Shown piece after piece: positions 45,688 to 59,475 of a stretch of DNA of 64,000 bases (positions are counted from its first letter, which is position 1; every line of letters starts with the position of its first letter). The DNA comes from Oxytricha trifallax. Taxonomy: Eukaryota; Ciliophora; Spirotrichea; Sporadotrichida; Oxytrichidae. The notes under the pieces are model-generated. The model saw only the letters and a program-made list of their open reading frames with translations. It searched no databases and was not told the DNA's origin. The DNA is taken from positions 1 through 64,000 of the forward strand of contig ARYC01001480.1 of assembly GCA_000711775.1 (NCBI GenBank). The letters run 5' to 3'. Made by a program: the position numbers and the translations under genes.

Positions 45688-46299
45688 TACGATTTTATAT
45701 TATTGACATAATAAAATTAATCAAGCTTTAAATAGACATTAAAAGTGAATTTCATTTATTTCCACTAGTTATTTGAAATTCAGGCTAAATTTCTTAATAA
45801 TTAATTCGCAATAAATTAATATTATACGACAAATTATGCAGAATAAAAACTCTAAGATATCAATTTAATATAAACAGATACGAATTTTAAATATCTATTG
45901 TTTAATAATAAAATTAATACTAATAATTATAATATCCAAATATCCACAAACATAAAATAAATTGTCAAAAATTACATAAATTTAAGTTGTTAAATAATTA
46001 TAAAGACAATAGGTGACTTAGTATTTTAATATAAAGTATAAATGGAAATATATAATTATATTCAAAAAGAATTATTAAATAATATACATTTTAAAATCAG
46101 TATATAGTAATCTGATAAGTAAACAATGACATATCCATTTATAATTGATATTATATTTTCCAATGCTAAAATATTTTTTATAAAAATAATTTACATTTAA
46201 CTCGATATTTTTCCTAATATAATCAAAAAATTTATATCTATATATACAATTATATATTAAATAAAAAGTACACGAAGAGATGCAAGTTTAAAATAAACC
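45688..46299. other. AT-rich intergenic region
   Basis: Strongly AT-rich between the two hydrolase copies. No feature recognised. Confidence 0.4.
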
Positions 46300-47483
46300 T
46301 CATAAAATCTGATTTAGCCATTAGATTTTACAATTAATAATCATAAACTTATCCATTATATAAGAAAACATGCTCACTGTCTACGTATTATATCTTAATT
46401 TAGTCTTATGGAGTTTAACTTAAATATTTCTCTGCAGCTGCATTTGATATATGTGAGTCTTTCTATGCTAAAGCAGAAAATACTGGCATGTTTATAATTT
46501 AAGCATACTCCCACAAATATTAAGGCATTTGAAGTTATTGAACATTAGAGTTTGCTTCATATGAACCAAAGTAAAGCAAGGGATCAGCGTGAGGGAAACC
46601 TAACAAGGAATAATCTTCAATAAAAGTTGGAGCTTTATCTGGCACCACGTGCTATGTTGGATAATTTTTGAATTATTCTTATGCTTTCTGCCATAAAGCT
46701 TAAAATTAATCAGAAAGCTCAATTGGCAAAGCTACAAGTAAAACAGCATCGTAGAGTTAAGTCTAATCAATCAGATATTGCAATCTTGAACAGCATAACA
46801 ATACTCTTGTACCTAAACTGTGTCCAAACGCAATTGTTGGAATTTTGGTGTCCTCGTAGAGATTAGAATTGAGATCTTGAACTTTCTTTGTAAAGTTATA
46901 ACCCATCATGATTATAATTCTCAATCGAGCTTATTTAATGTCTTGGTCCTTAACTTTTTCCATAACCTTGAAGATCATAACCCATTACATCATAGCCGGA
47001 ATTTAAAGTAAGAAAATGCTGAGTTATTTAATAAACTAGTTAATTTTCAATGTTTGGTTGGGTAGTTTTATTAAATAAAAAATCAATTTATAATTCTGTA
47101 ATTAATTTGAAATCTTATTATATCTATATTATACTCTAAAAAGAGATTAGTCTAAAAATTGTATCTTTTTTTAATTTAAAAAAATAAGACTCCAGCAATA
47201 CTTATATAAATTAATACACTTAAACTCATAGGATTTTTTTATTTTGAATCAGCAAACATTTTAGCAATGTAATGTATCTCCGCATGGGTGAGCCTGATCC
47301 ACAAAACAGTACGATATACCCTTTCGGCTTGTCTTGTTAGTTTAATTCTTTATTGAAAGAATATCTATAAGTCATAATCTTTGACTCATTGTCTTCACAA
47401 GACTTTAAATCAAGGAAGTCTAAGATTGGCCAGTCTAAAGAATAAAAGTTTAGGTTTTTTTCTTTTTCGATTTGAGCTACCAT
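46300..47483 (-). CDS. Alpha/beta hydrolase, copy 2 (frameshifted)
   Basis: ATG 47481-47483 begins MVAQIEKEKNLNFYSLDWPI, aligning with copy 1 and giving TGG (47430-47432) where copy 1 has TGA. It continues IVLFCGSGSPMRRYI, an AT-rich insert (about 47005-47246), SGYDVMGYDLQGYGKSQG, GYNFTKKVQDLNSN, nucleophile elbow AFGHSLGTR, PTFIEDYSLLGFPHADPLLY, ALAQKDSHIS and DSEHVFLYNGQVYD, and the end CKIQWLNQIL at TGA 46300-46302. The oxyanion HG motif has become FCGSGS. Several one-base shifts (near 47275, 46930, 46800 and 46345) suggest relaxed constraint or sequence errors. It is a tandem duplicate of copy 1. Confidence 0.65.
47005..47246. other. AT-rich insertion within hydrolase copy 2
   Basis: About 240 bp of AT-rich sequence splits the gene at a different codon from the insertion in copy 1, so the two insertions arose independently after duplication. 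Confidence 0.5.
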
Positions 47484-47635
47484 TAAAATCTGTAATCTAA
47501 AAAAAGATATTTAAAAGAATTCCAGTTTTCACACTTTTATATTCATTAACTCATATTCAATTATTCTGATGAATTTCATTTATGTTTTGTTATCAAATTA
47601 TTTTAACCATAAAATAAAAGTAGTTATAATTAAAT

Positions 47636-48183
47636 ATGCAATTAATGGCATTTATTTACAAATTAGCTAATAACTTTTCAAAAACTCACTCTATCAAAAC
47701 TCATACCAAAGATATTTCCTTTTCAACCTATAGACACACTTTTACTTTTCAACCAAATAAGACAGTAATTTTAGAAGGTTTATAATCCCAGAGAATTTAT
47801 TAGAAATAAACCACAGTCGTAGTAGTGGTCCTGGTGGTTAAAATGTAAATAAAGTGAATACTAAAGTTCAATTAAGATTTAATTTAAACGATGTCTTTTG
47901 GCTGCCAGACGATGTCAAGTAGAGGCTGAGAGAGTAGAGACCCTAAAATATCAATAATAATGGAGATTTTATTTGTGTAAGCTAGGAACACAGATATCAA
48001 GAATCTAATCACAGGGAGGCATTATAAAAGATGCAGGAATACATAAACACTGCCAGTATTATTCCCATGGAGAGGGTGGTTGAAGAGTTCTAAGAAAGAG
48101 AGAAGCAGGAATTTAGAAGAATTGACTATAAAAGAAAAAGAAGCAATGCTAAAAGTCTTAGAGGTTCTAATTTCAATTAATGA
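47636..48183 (+). CDS. ICT1-like peptidyl-tRNA hydrolase / release-factor domain protein
   Basis: The plus-strand frame ending at TGA 48181-48183 has the complete RF-1 catalytic domain: IPENLLEINHSRSSGPGGQN, with the GGQ motif, then VNKVNTKVQLRFNLNDVFWL, and a basic C-terminal tail (RRIDYKRKRSNAKSLRG). Short length, absence of codon-recognition domains and the basic tail fit ICT1/ArfB proteins, which free peptides from stalled ribosomes, usually in mitochondria. An ATG at 47636-47638 opens a frame rich in Ser, Thr, Lys and aromatic residues that could be a mitochondrial presequence (MAFIYKLANNFSKTHS), but it joins the domain only after a one-base shift near 47780. Confidence 0.75.
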
Positions 48184-51100
48184 TTCTTAAATTATTTTAT
48201 CATATTTATTTTGTATATTGTAATTTTATTTATAAGTTATATAAGCATATAAAGTATTATTTTAAATGTTTTATATAAATTCAAAAAAGAATTTGGTTAC
48301 TTTTTACAATATAACTATTCAAAAGTAAAGTTTCTAGATTTAAAATTAATTATTTTATTGCCTAATTTTATATAATTATCATATTGAAAATCAAGCAATT
48401 AAATAGACTAAAAAAATAAAGTAGCATGATGGTTAGATAATAAAATAAATTTTCTAGATTAAGGAATATTATATAGGAGAAAGATAAGAAAATTAATATA
48501 AATTATCATTTAAATTCATTTAAAAATCATCATTGTATTGTCAAATATTTTTCATGCTTAACATCTATTGGTAAAATCACTATTAAAAAATCTAAAATTA
48601 TTAAAATTCTATTGAATTCAATAAATTATTGTAATCTTGAGAAATTTAACCATTTTTTATTGGATCAATTATTAACTGGCTTCTATTTTTAACATAAACC
48701 AAATCAATTTATTTAAAAATTTATGGTATTAATAATCAGACTAAATCTTGCATCACTAAAATTGAATCCTTTATTTCTAAAATAAAAGAAAGTATCAATA
48801 AATTTATAATACTACATAAAATGGCTGTGATACTTAAATTTCTTTTGATTTGTTTGAACCTAAATTTAAAATATATATATATATATAATATATATATATG
48901 ATCATATATTAATTCAATTATTATAGCTAGGACAAAAAATAATTTCTCAACCTTATTTAACAAGCGATAGATATTATATTTGTAGTAAAATAAAAAACCC
49001 TTTTGAATAATAATTATTTAACAACATATTATAAATGAAATTATAACTTTGGTTAAAACAATATATAATAAATATTGACTTTAAATATTTTTATAATTTT
49101 AATAAACTATAAATAAAAATAAAGAGCATTCCAATAAGCATTTATGATACAATATTTCAAACTAAAAATTCAAATATTTTTCTAAATAAATTGATATATA
49201 AAAGGAAATTTTAATTCAAAATTTATAATTAATTAAATATTAACAATGAATGTAGTTTCAAGATACACATGATAAGGATATTTCTAGAAAAATGAAAGAG
49301 ATATTCACTGAATCAATTGTATACAAAATATTAAAATAATAGGTATATTTATTTTTTTAAAAATAATAGAAGTTATTTAAAAATAAAATACTTAGCGGAG
49401 AAAATATATTTAATTTTTAGATTATAAAAAAACAATAAAAAATTTTAATATTAATATTAATAATTGAAATAACCAAGGAATGAATCAAATTGTATAATAA
49501 CATATATAAAAAATTCTAAGCATTTTAAAATTAATACATGTAAAATTAAATATCATTCCATAGGTAAATATACATTTTTAATTGTAAATAGCTTTTAATT
49601 TGATTAAATCTATGAAATTTCAAAGAAAATTACTAAAACGATATATAATTAAAGAGATAAAATTTTTTGGTCAGGTAATTATATATAAAAAAGCTTTTTA
49701 AGACAGTTTCCTGACTTTTTTGAAGTTTTAAATTTTTATTTTTTTTATTAAATTAATCTTTATAACTACTATCAACCAACTTCAGGAACTAATTTCATTG
49801 TTATAACTATACTTTAATTTTTTAATCATTACTCAACATCTCACTTCAGATTCCAAAACCCTTGATATTTTTTATCAGATATTTGTAGGTTCTGTCTCTT
49901 AAATATTAAATTTATTGTATCCGATTGCTATCGCAATTATGGTTGAATTTATCTTGTCCTTACCATGACTATATTATAGTAAAACACAATTAATTAAGAT
50001 AAAAACCATTATAAATATTATGATGAATTTACCTTTTCTTAATCATTTTATCATCATAAAATTGTAGTAAAGATAAATTAAAAGTTCATTAGATATACAG
50101 ATCATGATTGAACATTATGTATGGCTTAAAAATAATTAATTAAGAATTTTGCAAGTTTTAAATATGAAATATTTGTTCTAATATTATGTTGCCAACTTTG
50201 ATAGGACTACCAAAATTTTAAAAACTTTCAAATATAAAAAGTATTATATTTTATCAGCGTCTAATTATCAATTGTTCATTCTTTCATTGTTTTATTTTAT
50301 CCTCAATTCTTATTGCTTAATCTTTTAGATTCCATATGGAACAGGAAAAATAAATAACGTATTATTGTCATCGATCTACATATATGAAATAAAATAATAT
50401 CGAATTAAATTAATATTCATTATAAATATTAATATTGATAAAATATAATTCATTTATGAAATAGAAAATTATAAAATTATATTGTTAAAAGATTTTGTTT
50501 AAACATATATTAATCTTCAAATTTTATGTTATATATTCACTCTTATATTTTGTTTTTTTAGCAATTTCATCATCAAAATATAAAACAACTAATGAAAAGC
50601 TATTTTGGAATATTAAAACAAAAATTCTATGGATTTTATCCATTACGCTTTATTTTAATGTCATAAATAATAAGCAAATTATTTATACAAAATTTATAGA
50701 AATTATTATAAGAAAAATTTTACTCACCAAAATATCTCTCAAATTAATAACTTACCATCATTTAAACGTGCAAAATAATACATTTTATAGTAAGTATAAT
50801 CATATGAAACTCTGAGAGTACTAGCCTTTTATAATGCCTATATCGTATCTTTATCAAATTTATAATAGTGTTGTTAAGAGAATTTTCACAGCATTATTAT
50901 TTTAATATTTATGACTCGTATTTCTTTATAAACTCACTTAGATATATAAAAGATTGGATTAATTTGTAGTGAGATTTAAAAATTAAAAATACTTATTATT
51001 GAATAATTTTAAATTGTAAAATAATTTTCAATTTAATTAAGATTGATGAACACTATTCACGATTGGCTGTTTATTGAGGAATCTTTAAAAGTCTAATTCA

Positions 51101-53609
51101 AATTTAAATTTATAATTTATTAATTTAAATTTACAATGATATCAAATCCTTGTAAAGATACAAATATTGAGATTGTCAAGAAAATGAGATAAATTTTAAC
51201 ATGAAAGTCTTCAATATATTAATTAACATTATTTATAATATAATAATAAAAATAAAAAATATTAATATTTTCATATATTTTAATTTTATGGATAAAAATG
51301 ATTTTATTGAAATCTTAAAATTTAAAATAAGTAGCAATAATATGTTTTAATTGGATTTTTATCCATTTTTATGGAGAACTAAAATTAAATTTTAAATGAT
51401 AAATAGAAATAAAGAAATTTAAATTATTTATTTTTTGTTTAAAATAATAAGAAATAATAAAAGCCTTAATATTGAAAAAATTAATAAAAATGTCAAAATT
51501 ATGAGACAATTATAGATCTCTATTAAAAATAAGATCCTTCTTGTGCTGATTTGGAATTTTTTAAAATAAAAACCCTTTTTTAATAAGCCTCTCTCTTACT
51601 GCAAAAGTATTTTTATTAAATGTTTAATTAACAGAAAGTAAATATTTTATCACAATAAATAATTTAGTTTCAATATGTAATGATGAAGCTCAAAATTTAT
51701 CAAAATTTTTTATAATTAGATTTTCTTATTCAAATCATACATCTAAAATTTATTTAATAAAATTTATATAGAACCTACGTATTGTACACTAATCCCATCA
51801 AGATCCCAATAATACCCTTCAAATTTTATAACTAAAATATCTAATAAAGAGGTTTTGGGTTTTTGATTGTTCGAATGAATAGTTAAAATACTATCCCTTA
51901 AATACACGCAAATTGACATTGCATCTAAAACTTTAAAATTCTTATAAAGAATGCATTAATTGGATACTTTAATCTCCAAAAACTCAATCAACTACTTATG
52001 GTGATATTGGGTTGTTAATAAGAATGAAATTAAGCAGTAAATATATCATCAAATTAATTAAATTTAAAAATAAATTGAAATTAAAAGAAATTATTAAAGT
52101 TATTGAGAGGTTTCACAATAAATTTAAAATAAAATGAATAAATCACTATTTAATAAAGATATTATAAAAATTTAACCAAAAAAATGCATATAAAATATGT
52201 AATATATTTAAATGAGCTAACATTTATGAATTAAATAATCTCACAAAAAGTTTCTTTTTCTCATTTAGAATTAAAGGGATTAAGTGTTTTCAATATAAAT
52301 ATATAAATAATATTTTAATATTATTAACAACTCTCAATGTTTTCTAAGGTTGAAGATCTTAATTGAATTATATTAATTAATTACACTAAGTTATAAAATA
52401 ATTATTTAATTTATTAATAAGATATTTTAGATGAAATAGTGCTAATAAATTTTTGATTATAAAAATAATTTAAATTAATGAATTTAATAGAATAAAAACA
52501 TAATTAAGGAATTATTTAAAAAAAGTTTATTGTTTTAAAGTATTTGAAAAGAAGATAAATTAAAAAAAATTTAGTAGACTTTATTAATAAATTAATCTCA
52601 AAAGTTATCTTTCTAATTTATTATAAAACTACATGAAAACCGATAATTCTATTAAATTTCATAACTTTTGAATGCTTTGAAATGATAGTAAAAATAGAAG
52701 AATTTATAATGATAATTTTATTATTAAAATTAAATATGGCTAACTTATTTTTCATGACTTAAGATTTGATATAAAAAGATTTTAAAAAATTTTATTTACA
52801 AAATTTAATATAAAAAAATATCAATTCATCTAAGTGGTTTTATTCTAAAGATAAGTAATTTTTTTAAAAAAAATAATTGTGTCCAATAGAATTACTTATA
52901 TCTTTTAATTAATTTGGAGTCTAATTATGAAGATATCTTAAACTCATTAAATTACAATAATTTCATTAACATACAAGTAAATTGTAAAATTAAATAATTT
53001 TTCAAAAATAAATTAAATTTGATAAAAAATATCATAATAAAAACCAATCTCAAAGAGTAAAATTAAGTTAAAACAAAATAAATTTATTCTAAATATATAT
53101 AATATTTTTATTTGCTAAGTTTCAGGTTTATTCATTTTATTTATTTGTATAATTAGACTATTTATTTATGATATTTGTTTAAAGCTCCATATTTTGATAT
53201 ATTGGAATAAAATTACGAAAAAATACAAATTTATTCCAATAATTTATAAATTACTTAATTATTATATAAAATTTTAATGAATATTTTTTTTAATTTATTT
53301 ATTCCTATTTAAATAGGATAATTTTATAATATAACTCTTAAAAGAATATAGCAGTTTTTTATAAAACAATTATTACTTTTTATAGACTTTATTAATGCAA
53401 GAAATACTTTAAACTGATATCTATAATTCATAAAAGTCAAGTTAAATAAAGTCATTCTTGCATTGATTATTATACATCCTAATGGCTCCTGTTGAAGCTA
53501 GTTGAACTTTTTTAAAAGAAAAAATATTTTCAATCAGCAATTGTGAATTCTAAGAAATATGTCAAGATGCTGTATTTAAGAATCCAGCCAATCTTCAAAA
53601 TAATTATCT
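48184..53609. other. AT-rich gene desert, left part
   Basis: About 5.4 kb of extremely AT-rich sequence. Open stretches here are short and have no biased composition or motif. It contains an AT-repeat tract around 48868-48905. No gene supported. Confidence 0.6.
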
Positions 53610-53972
53610 GGATTGACAACCTTTTAAATAATTGTCAGGCGAGGTAAGTTTAGATATTATGTTCCAAAATTAATTAAAAAGCTATAGAAAAGGATTTAGA
53701 ACATTGTTCTAAGCATCTCTATTAAATATAAAGAGTCCATCAATATCATTTAAGATATTCAAAAAGGCACACTTTAAAGTCCTTTTGGACTTTAACTATA
53801 TCCAAAAGGATTTCACTTAAACAAAAAGGAAATTAAAAGTAGAAAATACAATGATAAGAATAGCAATCATTTTAAAAGTTTAAGAATATATTTTAAATCA
53901 GTGATACTGATAATTGTTAAAAGCATTAAACAAAATTGGTGGACTGACAATTATTAAAAGGTTGTCAGGCGA
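53610..53972. repeat. Pair of palindromic repeats with inverted cores
   Basis: TGACAACCTTTTAAATAATTGTCA (53614-53637) and TGACAATTATTAAAAGGTTGTCA (53945-53967) both lie between GGAxT/C on the left and GGCGA on the right, yet their centres are reverse complements of each other. Each is an imperfect hairpin. Between them is a short hairpin AAAGTCCTTTTGGACTTT near 53775. Confidence 0.6.
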
Positions 53973-56900
53973 TGAAAATAATTGAAATTTAAAAAATAAT
54001 AAAAAAATATATATTATATAAGAAACATACAGTAATAATTAAAGGAAAGTGCAACTAACTTGGCTTCTATGAAATTTAAAAAAATACTTTTCTAAATTTT
54101 TAATTTTTTAATAATTCAGGGTATTTAGGTATTTTAATAATATAGAATATTTCCTAAATGTAACATATCATTTGTCTTTCCAGATATAGGTAATCAATAA
54201 CTATAAATCGATTAAAATTTTCTTGATTATCTGATGATAAAATGTAGATTACAAACAAACTTCTCAATACAAAAAGTTTATAAATTATTCAAAATTTTTA
54301 TAAATAAAAAATTTAGATATAGAAAATTAAACAAAAGTTCTGATAAATAATAGTAATTTTTAAGATACATTTTGAATTTAAACTAATAAAATTTCAACAG
54401 TAACAATATTCACAGCAGACCTAACTTCGAAAAACAGTGAGAGATGCGCGGACTCAGAGAGATTGGCAACAGCAAAACACAAATATTTGTTAAATATAGG
54501 TTTTAATTATTAATGATTGAGCTTTTAAAATATATCTCTTTTGTATTTTGTAGATTTAAATTGATTCAAATTATGATGATTTTACCTTAGGTGCAAAATA
54601 AATAAATTATAATATATTTTGATAAACTGAAATAAAATTAATAATTTTCATAAATTCATTTATAAGAAGGCCGAATTGATATTTTTATTAATAAAATATA
54701 GATTTTTATGAAAAATAAAAATTTTTCTTGATTTTTACTATAATTTTATATATAATAAGTTAACTTTTAAGGGTCATATCTCGAAAACTATTGATCGCAC
54801 ACGGATAGTAAATTAGCTACTATTACTCAGCGTCAAAAACTCTATCAGACTTCAACTTAAAAATATACATTATGTGAGGGTGTGTTTGACCCCATAGCCA
54901 AATAATTAATATATAATTAAAATAATTTGTGGAAGTTAACATAATGAAACCCTAGAGCAATTTTGTACTTTTTCGATAGAAAAATTAAATCAGCTGGAGC
55001 GAGATAATTCGACTTTAATTTTGGCAACAAAATCAACTAAACAAATTGCATGATGCAGGAAATTACGCTGATAATATTAATATTAAGAAGAAGTTAAGCA
55101 TTTAAACTAAACATTATTTTATTAATAATATTTTGACTTTGATTAAGGCCATATAATTCATATTTGTTATTATTATATTATAATTTGATTTTAGAACTTA
55201 TTTTTATAATTCTCAAATCAATTGATCTTTGAATTATTATAAAGCATAAATATAGAGTACTTCATGTAATTAGAAAATATGCAAATGATCAAAGTGAAAA
55301 TATTTATAATATTATAATTATTATTAACTTAATATTATCCATTTTACGCTTAATTAATATAAAGCCAATAAAATTTCAAAAATTTTAAGTCAAAATAATT
55401 ATAAATAAACTCATTCTTTATAATAAAAAATATTAAATAAGTCTGTTCAGAATTGGTCGCGGTATTAAGTCAGCTGAAGTATGGGCTTTCATAGCTTAAC
55501 TCTCAAGACTTTTTACTGATAGAATCTGAGATGGTTATGTTATTTGAAAATAATGCCCAAAAAAACATAAAATATATATTAATTTATTCTTTTTATCCAA
55601 ACTTGATATAATTCAAGCTTTATAATTTTATTTCTGGATTTTCAATAAAAAATATAAAATTAATATGATTATTAACTCAAAGTACATAATGTTTAATTTG
55701 AAGTAATTAATCAAATAGTTCTTTATTTAATAAAAAAAAACGCCACTCCCTTTAATTTGATGTTCTAGTGATTTAATACAAAATTATATATTTGAAGCTT
55801 TGCTGAGTAAGTATTATAAGAAATCCTAATATATATATATATATATATATATATCTAAATTGTGTTTAATTTATTCTTCAAATATATTCTCAATTCATAT
55901 CTTTAATTATGTAAAAATTGTCACAATTCTACCTCACTTAAAGTTTTTAATTGTTTAGAATGAAAATATTAAATCATTTTTGAATTCAATACATTTAAAC
56001 AAATAATAATAATGTAATTAATAATTAAGAATTCTCAAAATAAAGCGATTGGATTGTTTTGGTTTTGAATGTTGAGCAAAAATCATTTTTAATAAAATAT
56101 AAAAATTCTAAAAAATATATATTTAGAATTTAAATTAACAAATCATGCAAATTTTAGATAGACAACATTTTGTTTGATATTCCTCAATGATTTCCTTGTT
56201 GACTCTGACAACAGACTTATAAACTCAAGAACCTAAACTTATCTTGAAAGGTAATTATAAGTTTTTAAATAGCTACTCAGGTTTGAAATGAAGGGTGATA
56301 TAAAACTTTTATTATTAGTCTTTCGAATTTATTTTGTATTTATGTAAAAGTTTTAATATCTAGATTTTAATAATAATTTTAATTATTTAATTATTATTAT
56401 TGAAGTTATACAGAAATTAATTCTGGAGTTAAATCCAAGCAGATAGATTATATAAAATAATATTGTACTTTGACTTTAAAAACATCCATCTTAATTTGTA
56501 TCAAGATCCAGAATATTTAATTATAAATTTAATTTTAATTAGAAAAATATTCAGAATATTTAAGCTTTAAAATGTTATCTGTAGAGTCCTCAAAAATCAG
56601 CATTGAACAGTAATCATAAGAGACTTTAAATTATTAAATATTTTATCTTAATAATTAAAATTATATTAATTTATAATAAAATTTTACTCTGAATGAGTTT
56701 AAACATCTTCAGAATATTCGATAGTATATGCGATACCCCAACTCTCTATGTATAGATTATAAAGCTTTTATTATAATATAGGATACTTATGGCGACAAAG
56801 AGATAGTTATTATTTTATATTTTATATATAATTAGCAAAGCATGTGGATACAGTGTATGATGAACACTAACATTCGCCATAATAAAAAGATAAAATACAT

Positions 56901-58171
56901 AAATTTACATTTGTTTTGATTTTTTTATTATATTAATTAGTTTAAATAAAGAAGATAAAAATATATATACAAAAATTTGATCAACTTTAAACTAAAAGAG
57001 CCACATATATATAAATATAAATTTCTATGATTCTTTATAAATATGCTTTTTAAGTTTTGAAATGTCTAGTAGTTATTAAAAATTAGATTATATTTTTTAA
57101 ACAATAATAATTTACTGTGTAAATGAATTTATTTATTAATTATTGTAATTATAATTCATTCAAAATATTTGAATCTATGTAATTTTTTAACTCAAATAAA
57201 TTTACTTTAATGTATTGAAATTTAGGAACTTAATAAAAATTTGTAGAGAAATTAGTTTATTCAGAAATCTTTTATTGGCATATATTTTTTTAGGATTACT
57301 TCAATGATCCTTGAAAACAGTTCAATTTAAAGAGAGTACTTTTCAAACATTCATTTAACATAATATGAATTTATGGTAAATAAATATTACTTACCAACTT
57401 ATTTTTATTAAAAAGATTTATTGTAAGTAAAGTATGTATTTACCAATAAAATTAAAAACATAAATTTAGAATTAAATTATTCAATAAACTTAAATTATTA
57501 TTTCATATAAAAATAAAATCTTAAAATATTTCCTCAACCAATTTCATAAACAATTTATAACTTAAAAGAGATTTTAGGTTTGATTGAAAATTATATCGAA
57601 TTAATTATTCAAATTATAGTATTATTAATTTTAATTTTACCTGAAGATTCAAAGTAAGATTTAAGCAGAGTTAATGATGAAAATATGATTAGGAAAGATG
57701 TGAATTCAAAACAATTATTTCATATATATATAAATAATACAGTGTTTATTGATATAACATTTTTGAAAAAATTCAAATGATATAATAACTTCTCATTATG
57801 TAATTTAGTGATTAAATATAAATGATTTATGAATAAATTCTAAAGCCTTTATGAGCAACAACTTTTTAATTTATTTATTAATCATAAATTTCAATTATTT
57901 ATTGCATTTTAATATTATAATAATATGTTTAATATTTACTTTATTATTCATAATTTAAAATAAATTCTTTTAAATCTTATAGAATTGTGTTTATTCCTAA
58001 TCACCAAGAATCAACCCAAACTTTTCAAATGACATCAGTATTGTGAAGCAAATCGACTTGACAGGATCTAGTGATCAATCTGAGATAGTTAATTATTTAT
58101 CTGTTTTAATTTTGAACTAAAATTAATAGTTTTACTGAAAAATAATATTATATTTTTTTTAAAATTAGTTT
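53973..58171. other. AT-rich gene desert, right part
   Basis: Mostly AT-rich. A short Q-rich patch on the plus strand near 54400-54480 (RKTVRDARTQRDWQQQ) could be an isolated exon. Sequence near 54960-55050 resembles the loop of the fold-back element at 3634-4061. A TA microsatellite lies near 55830-55852. A more complex 100-bp block near 55440-55540 is unexplained. Confidence 0.45.
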
Positions 58172-58653
58172 TTCCAATAAAATATTTGGGGGGGGGAGCT
58201 TCCTGCCCCAAAATTTTATATGCACCCAAGGGGAGAAGTTTCCTGCCCCCTTCGGAAGTTTCCTACCCCATACATAAAAAATATGTAATTTTTATAATTT
58301 TCAAAGAATCTTTATCATCAATTATGATATTGGTATTTTTAATTTAGCATCAAACATCATTTCTATTTAGATAATGAATTCACGTTTTAATAAAAATCAC
58401 ATTAATTATTAGTAAAAAAACAATTATTTTAGCATTGATTTTAGTGCATAATTTGATGAAGAATAATAATGTATCTTGAAAATTATATATTAATAAAAGT
58501 TGTTTAGTACATTGTAATAGAAATTGGAATTTATATGTTTCTTTTTTTCCCAAAAAATATAAAATTTCATGTTGAGGGCAGTAAACTTCCGCAGGGGGTG
58601 GGTAACTGCACGGGGGCAGGAAACTTCCCCCCCAAAATATTTTGATTATTGGG
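58172..58653. repeat. G-rich inverted-repeat element, about 480 bp
   Basis: The left end has CCAATAAAATATTTGGGGGG (nine G in all) followed by AGCTTCCTGCCCC; the right end is its reverse complement in substance (GGGGGCAGGAAACTTCCCCC, CCAAAATATTTTGATTATTGG). Further internal copies of AAGTTTCCTGCCCC lie near 58225-58260. The C4A4-like CCCCAAAA tracts resemble hypotrich telomere repeats, which also occur in TBE ends. No coding capacity is evident. Confidence 0.65.
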
Positions 58654-59475
58654 ATAAATCTTTTATAGAATTTATTTTTAGATTTTCTTATATTTTTGTT
58701 TAATAACATTTTAATTATTTAATGTTGAATTTGTTATTATAATATATTGATATGAATATATCTAAATTGGAAACTTCCTTATATTAATTAGTAGCAATTA
58801 ATAATTTTTTCTTAGTAGTTTTATATTATTTAGTATCACCAGGTCTGATGAAATATATATCCCTATAAGTATTACTTTTAATGAATAAAATTATTGTGTT
58901 TAAATATCATGAAGTATCATAACTACTAATCATAATATGATACCTTTTATTTAATTATACTCATTTATTTAAATATAAAATTAATTGTAAATTATTTTTT
59001 ATTTCTGATTCATAAGTTTGTTTTAGTTTTTGCTTATTAATTTCTTAAATTTAATTTTTAATAAAAATTAAAAGTTTTTCGCTTTCATTAACATCATAAA
59101 TCTCATGAAAGTTTACTATATTTCAAACTTAAGTTATAAAAATAAATAACTCTAAAAAAAATGATATATGAAATTAATTGCTTTCTATTATAGAGACTTA
59201 TATATTTATTTTTAATTGTAAATTGCTATTTGTTATTAATAAATTATAAAAAATAATAGTAATTATTCATACATAAATGAAGAAAAATAATTAAACCGTG
59301 ATTGTTATAAAATAACTGATTATATGAAATTTAATTAATTAGTATTTGATATAAACTTTTTTTATTTTGTCTGAATTATATTTGTTTAATCAAATTTTTA
59401 TTTTTATTTTTTCTCATTAATTTAATTATTTTATTCTTTGATTTTTTAATTTAGATTTAAATAATATATATTAAG
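58654..59475. other. AT-rich, nothing recognised
   Basis: No supported gene or repeat. Confidence 0.4.

Noticed and set aside
50495..50815. 106-codon frame in the AT desert
   Set aside because: Composition (Ile, Lys, Asn, Phe, Tyr) is that of random AT-rich DNA and there are no Gln TAA/TAG codons of the kind seen in real genes here.
53610..53972. CRISPR-like array
   Set aside because: Only two repeats, with inverted cores, and the genome is eukaryotic.
55440..55540. Possible RNA gene: a block of higher complexity in AT-rich surroundings
   Set aside because: I could not fold it into a tRNA cloverleaf or match it to 5S or a spliceosomal RNA by eye.
58380..58709. 109-codon minus-strand frame
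   Set aside because: It overlaps the G-rich inverted-repeat element; its Pro-rich part comes simply from the C tracts.
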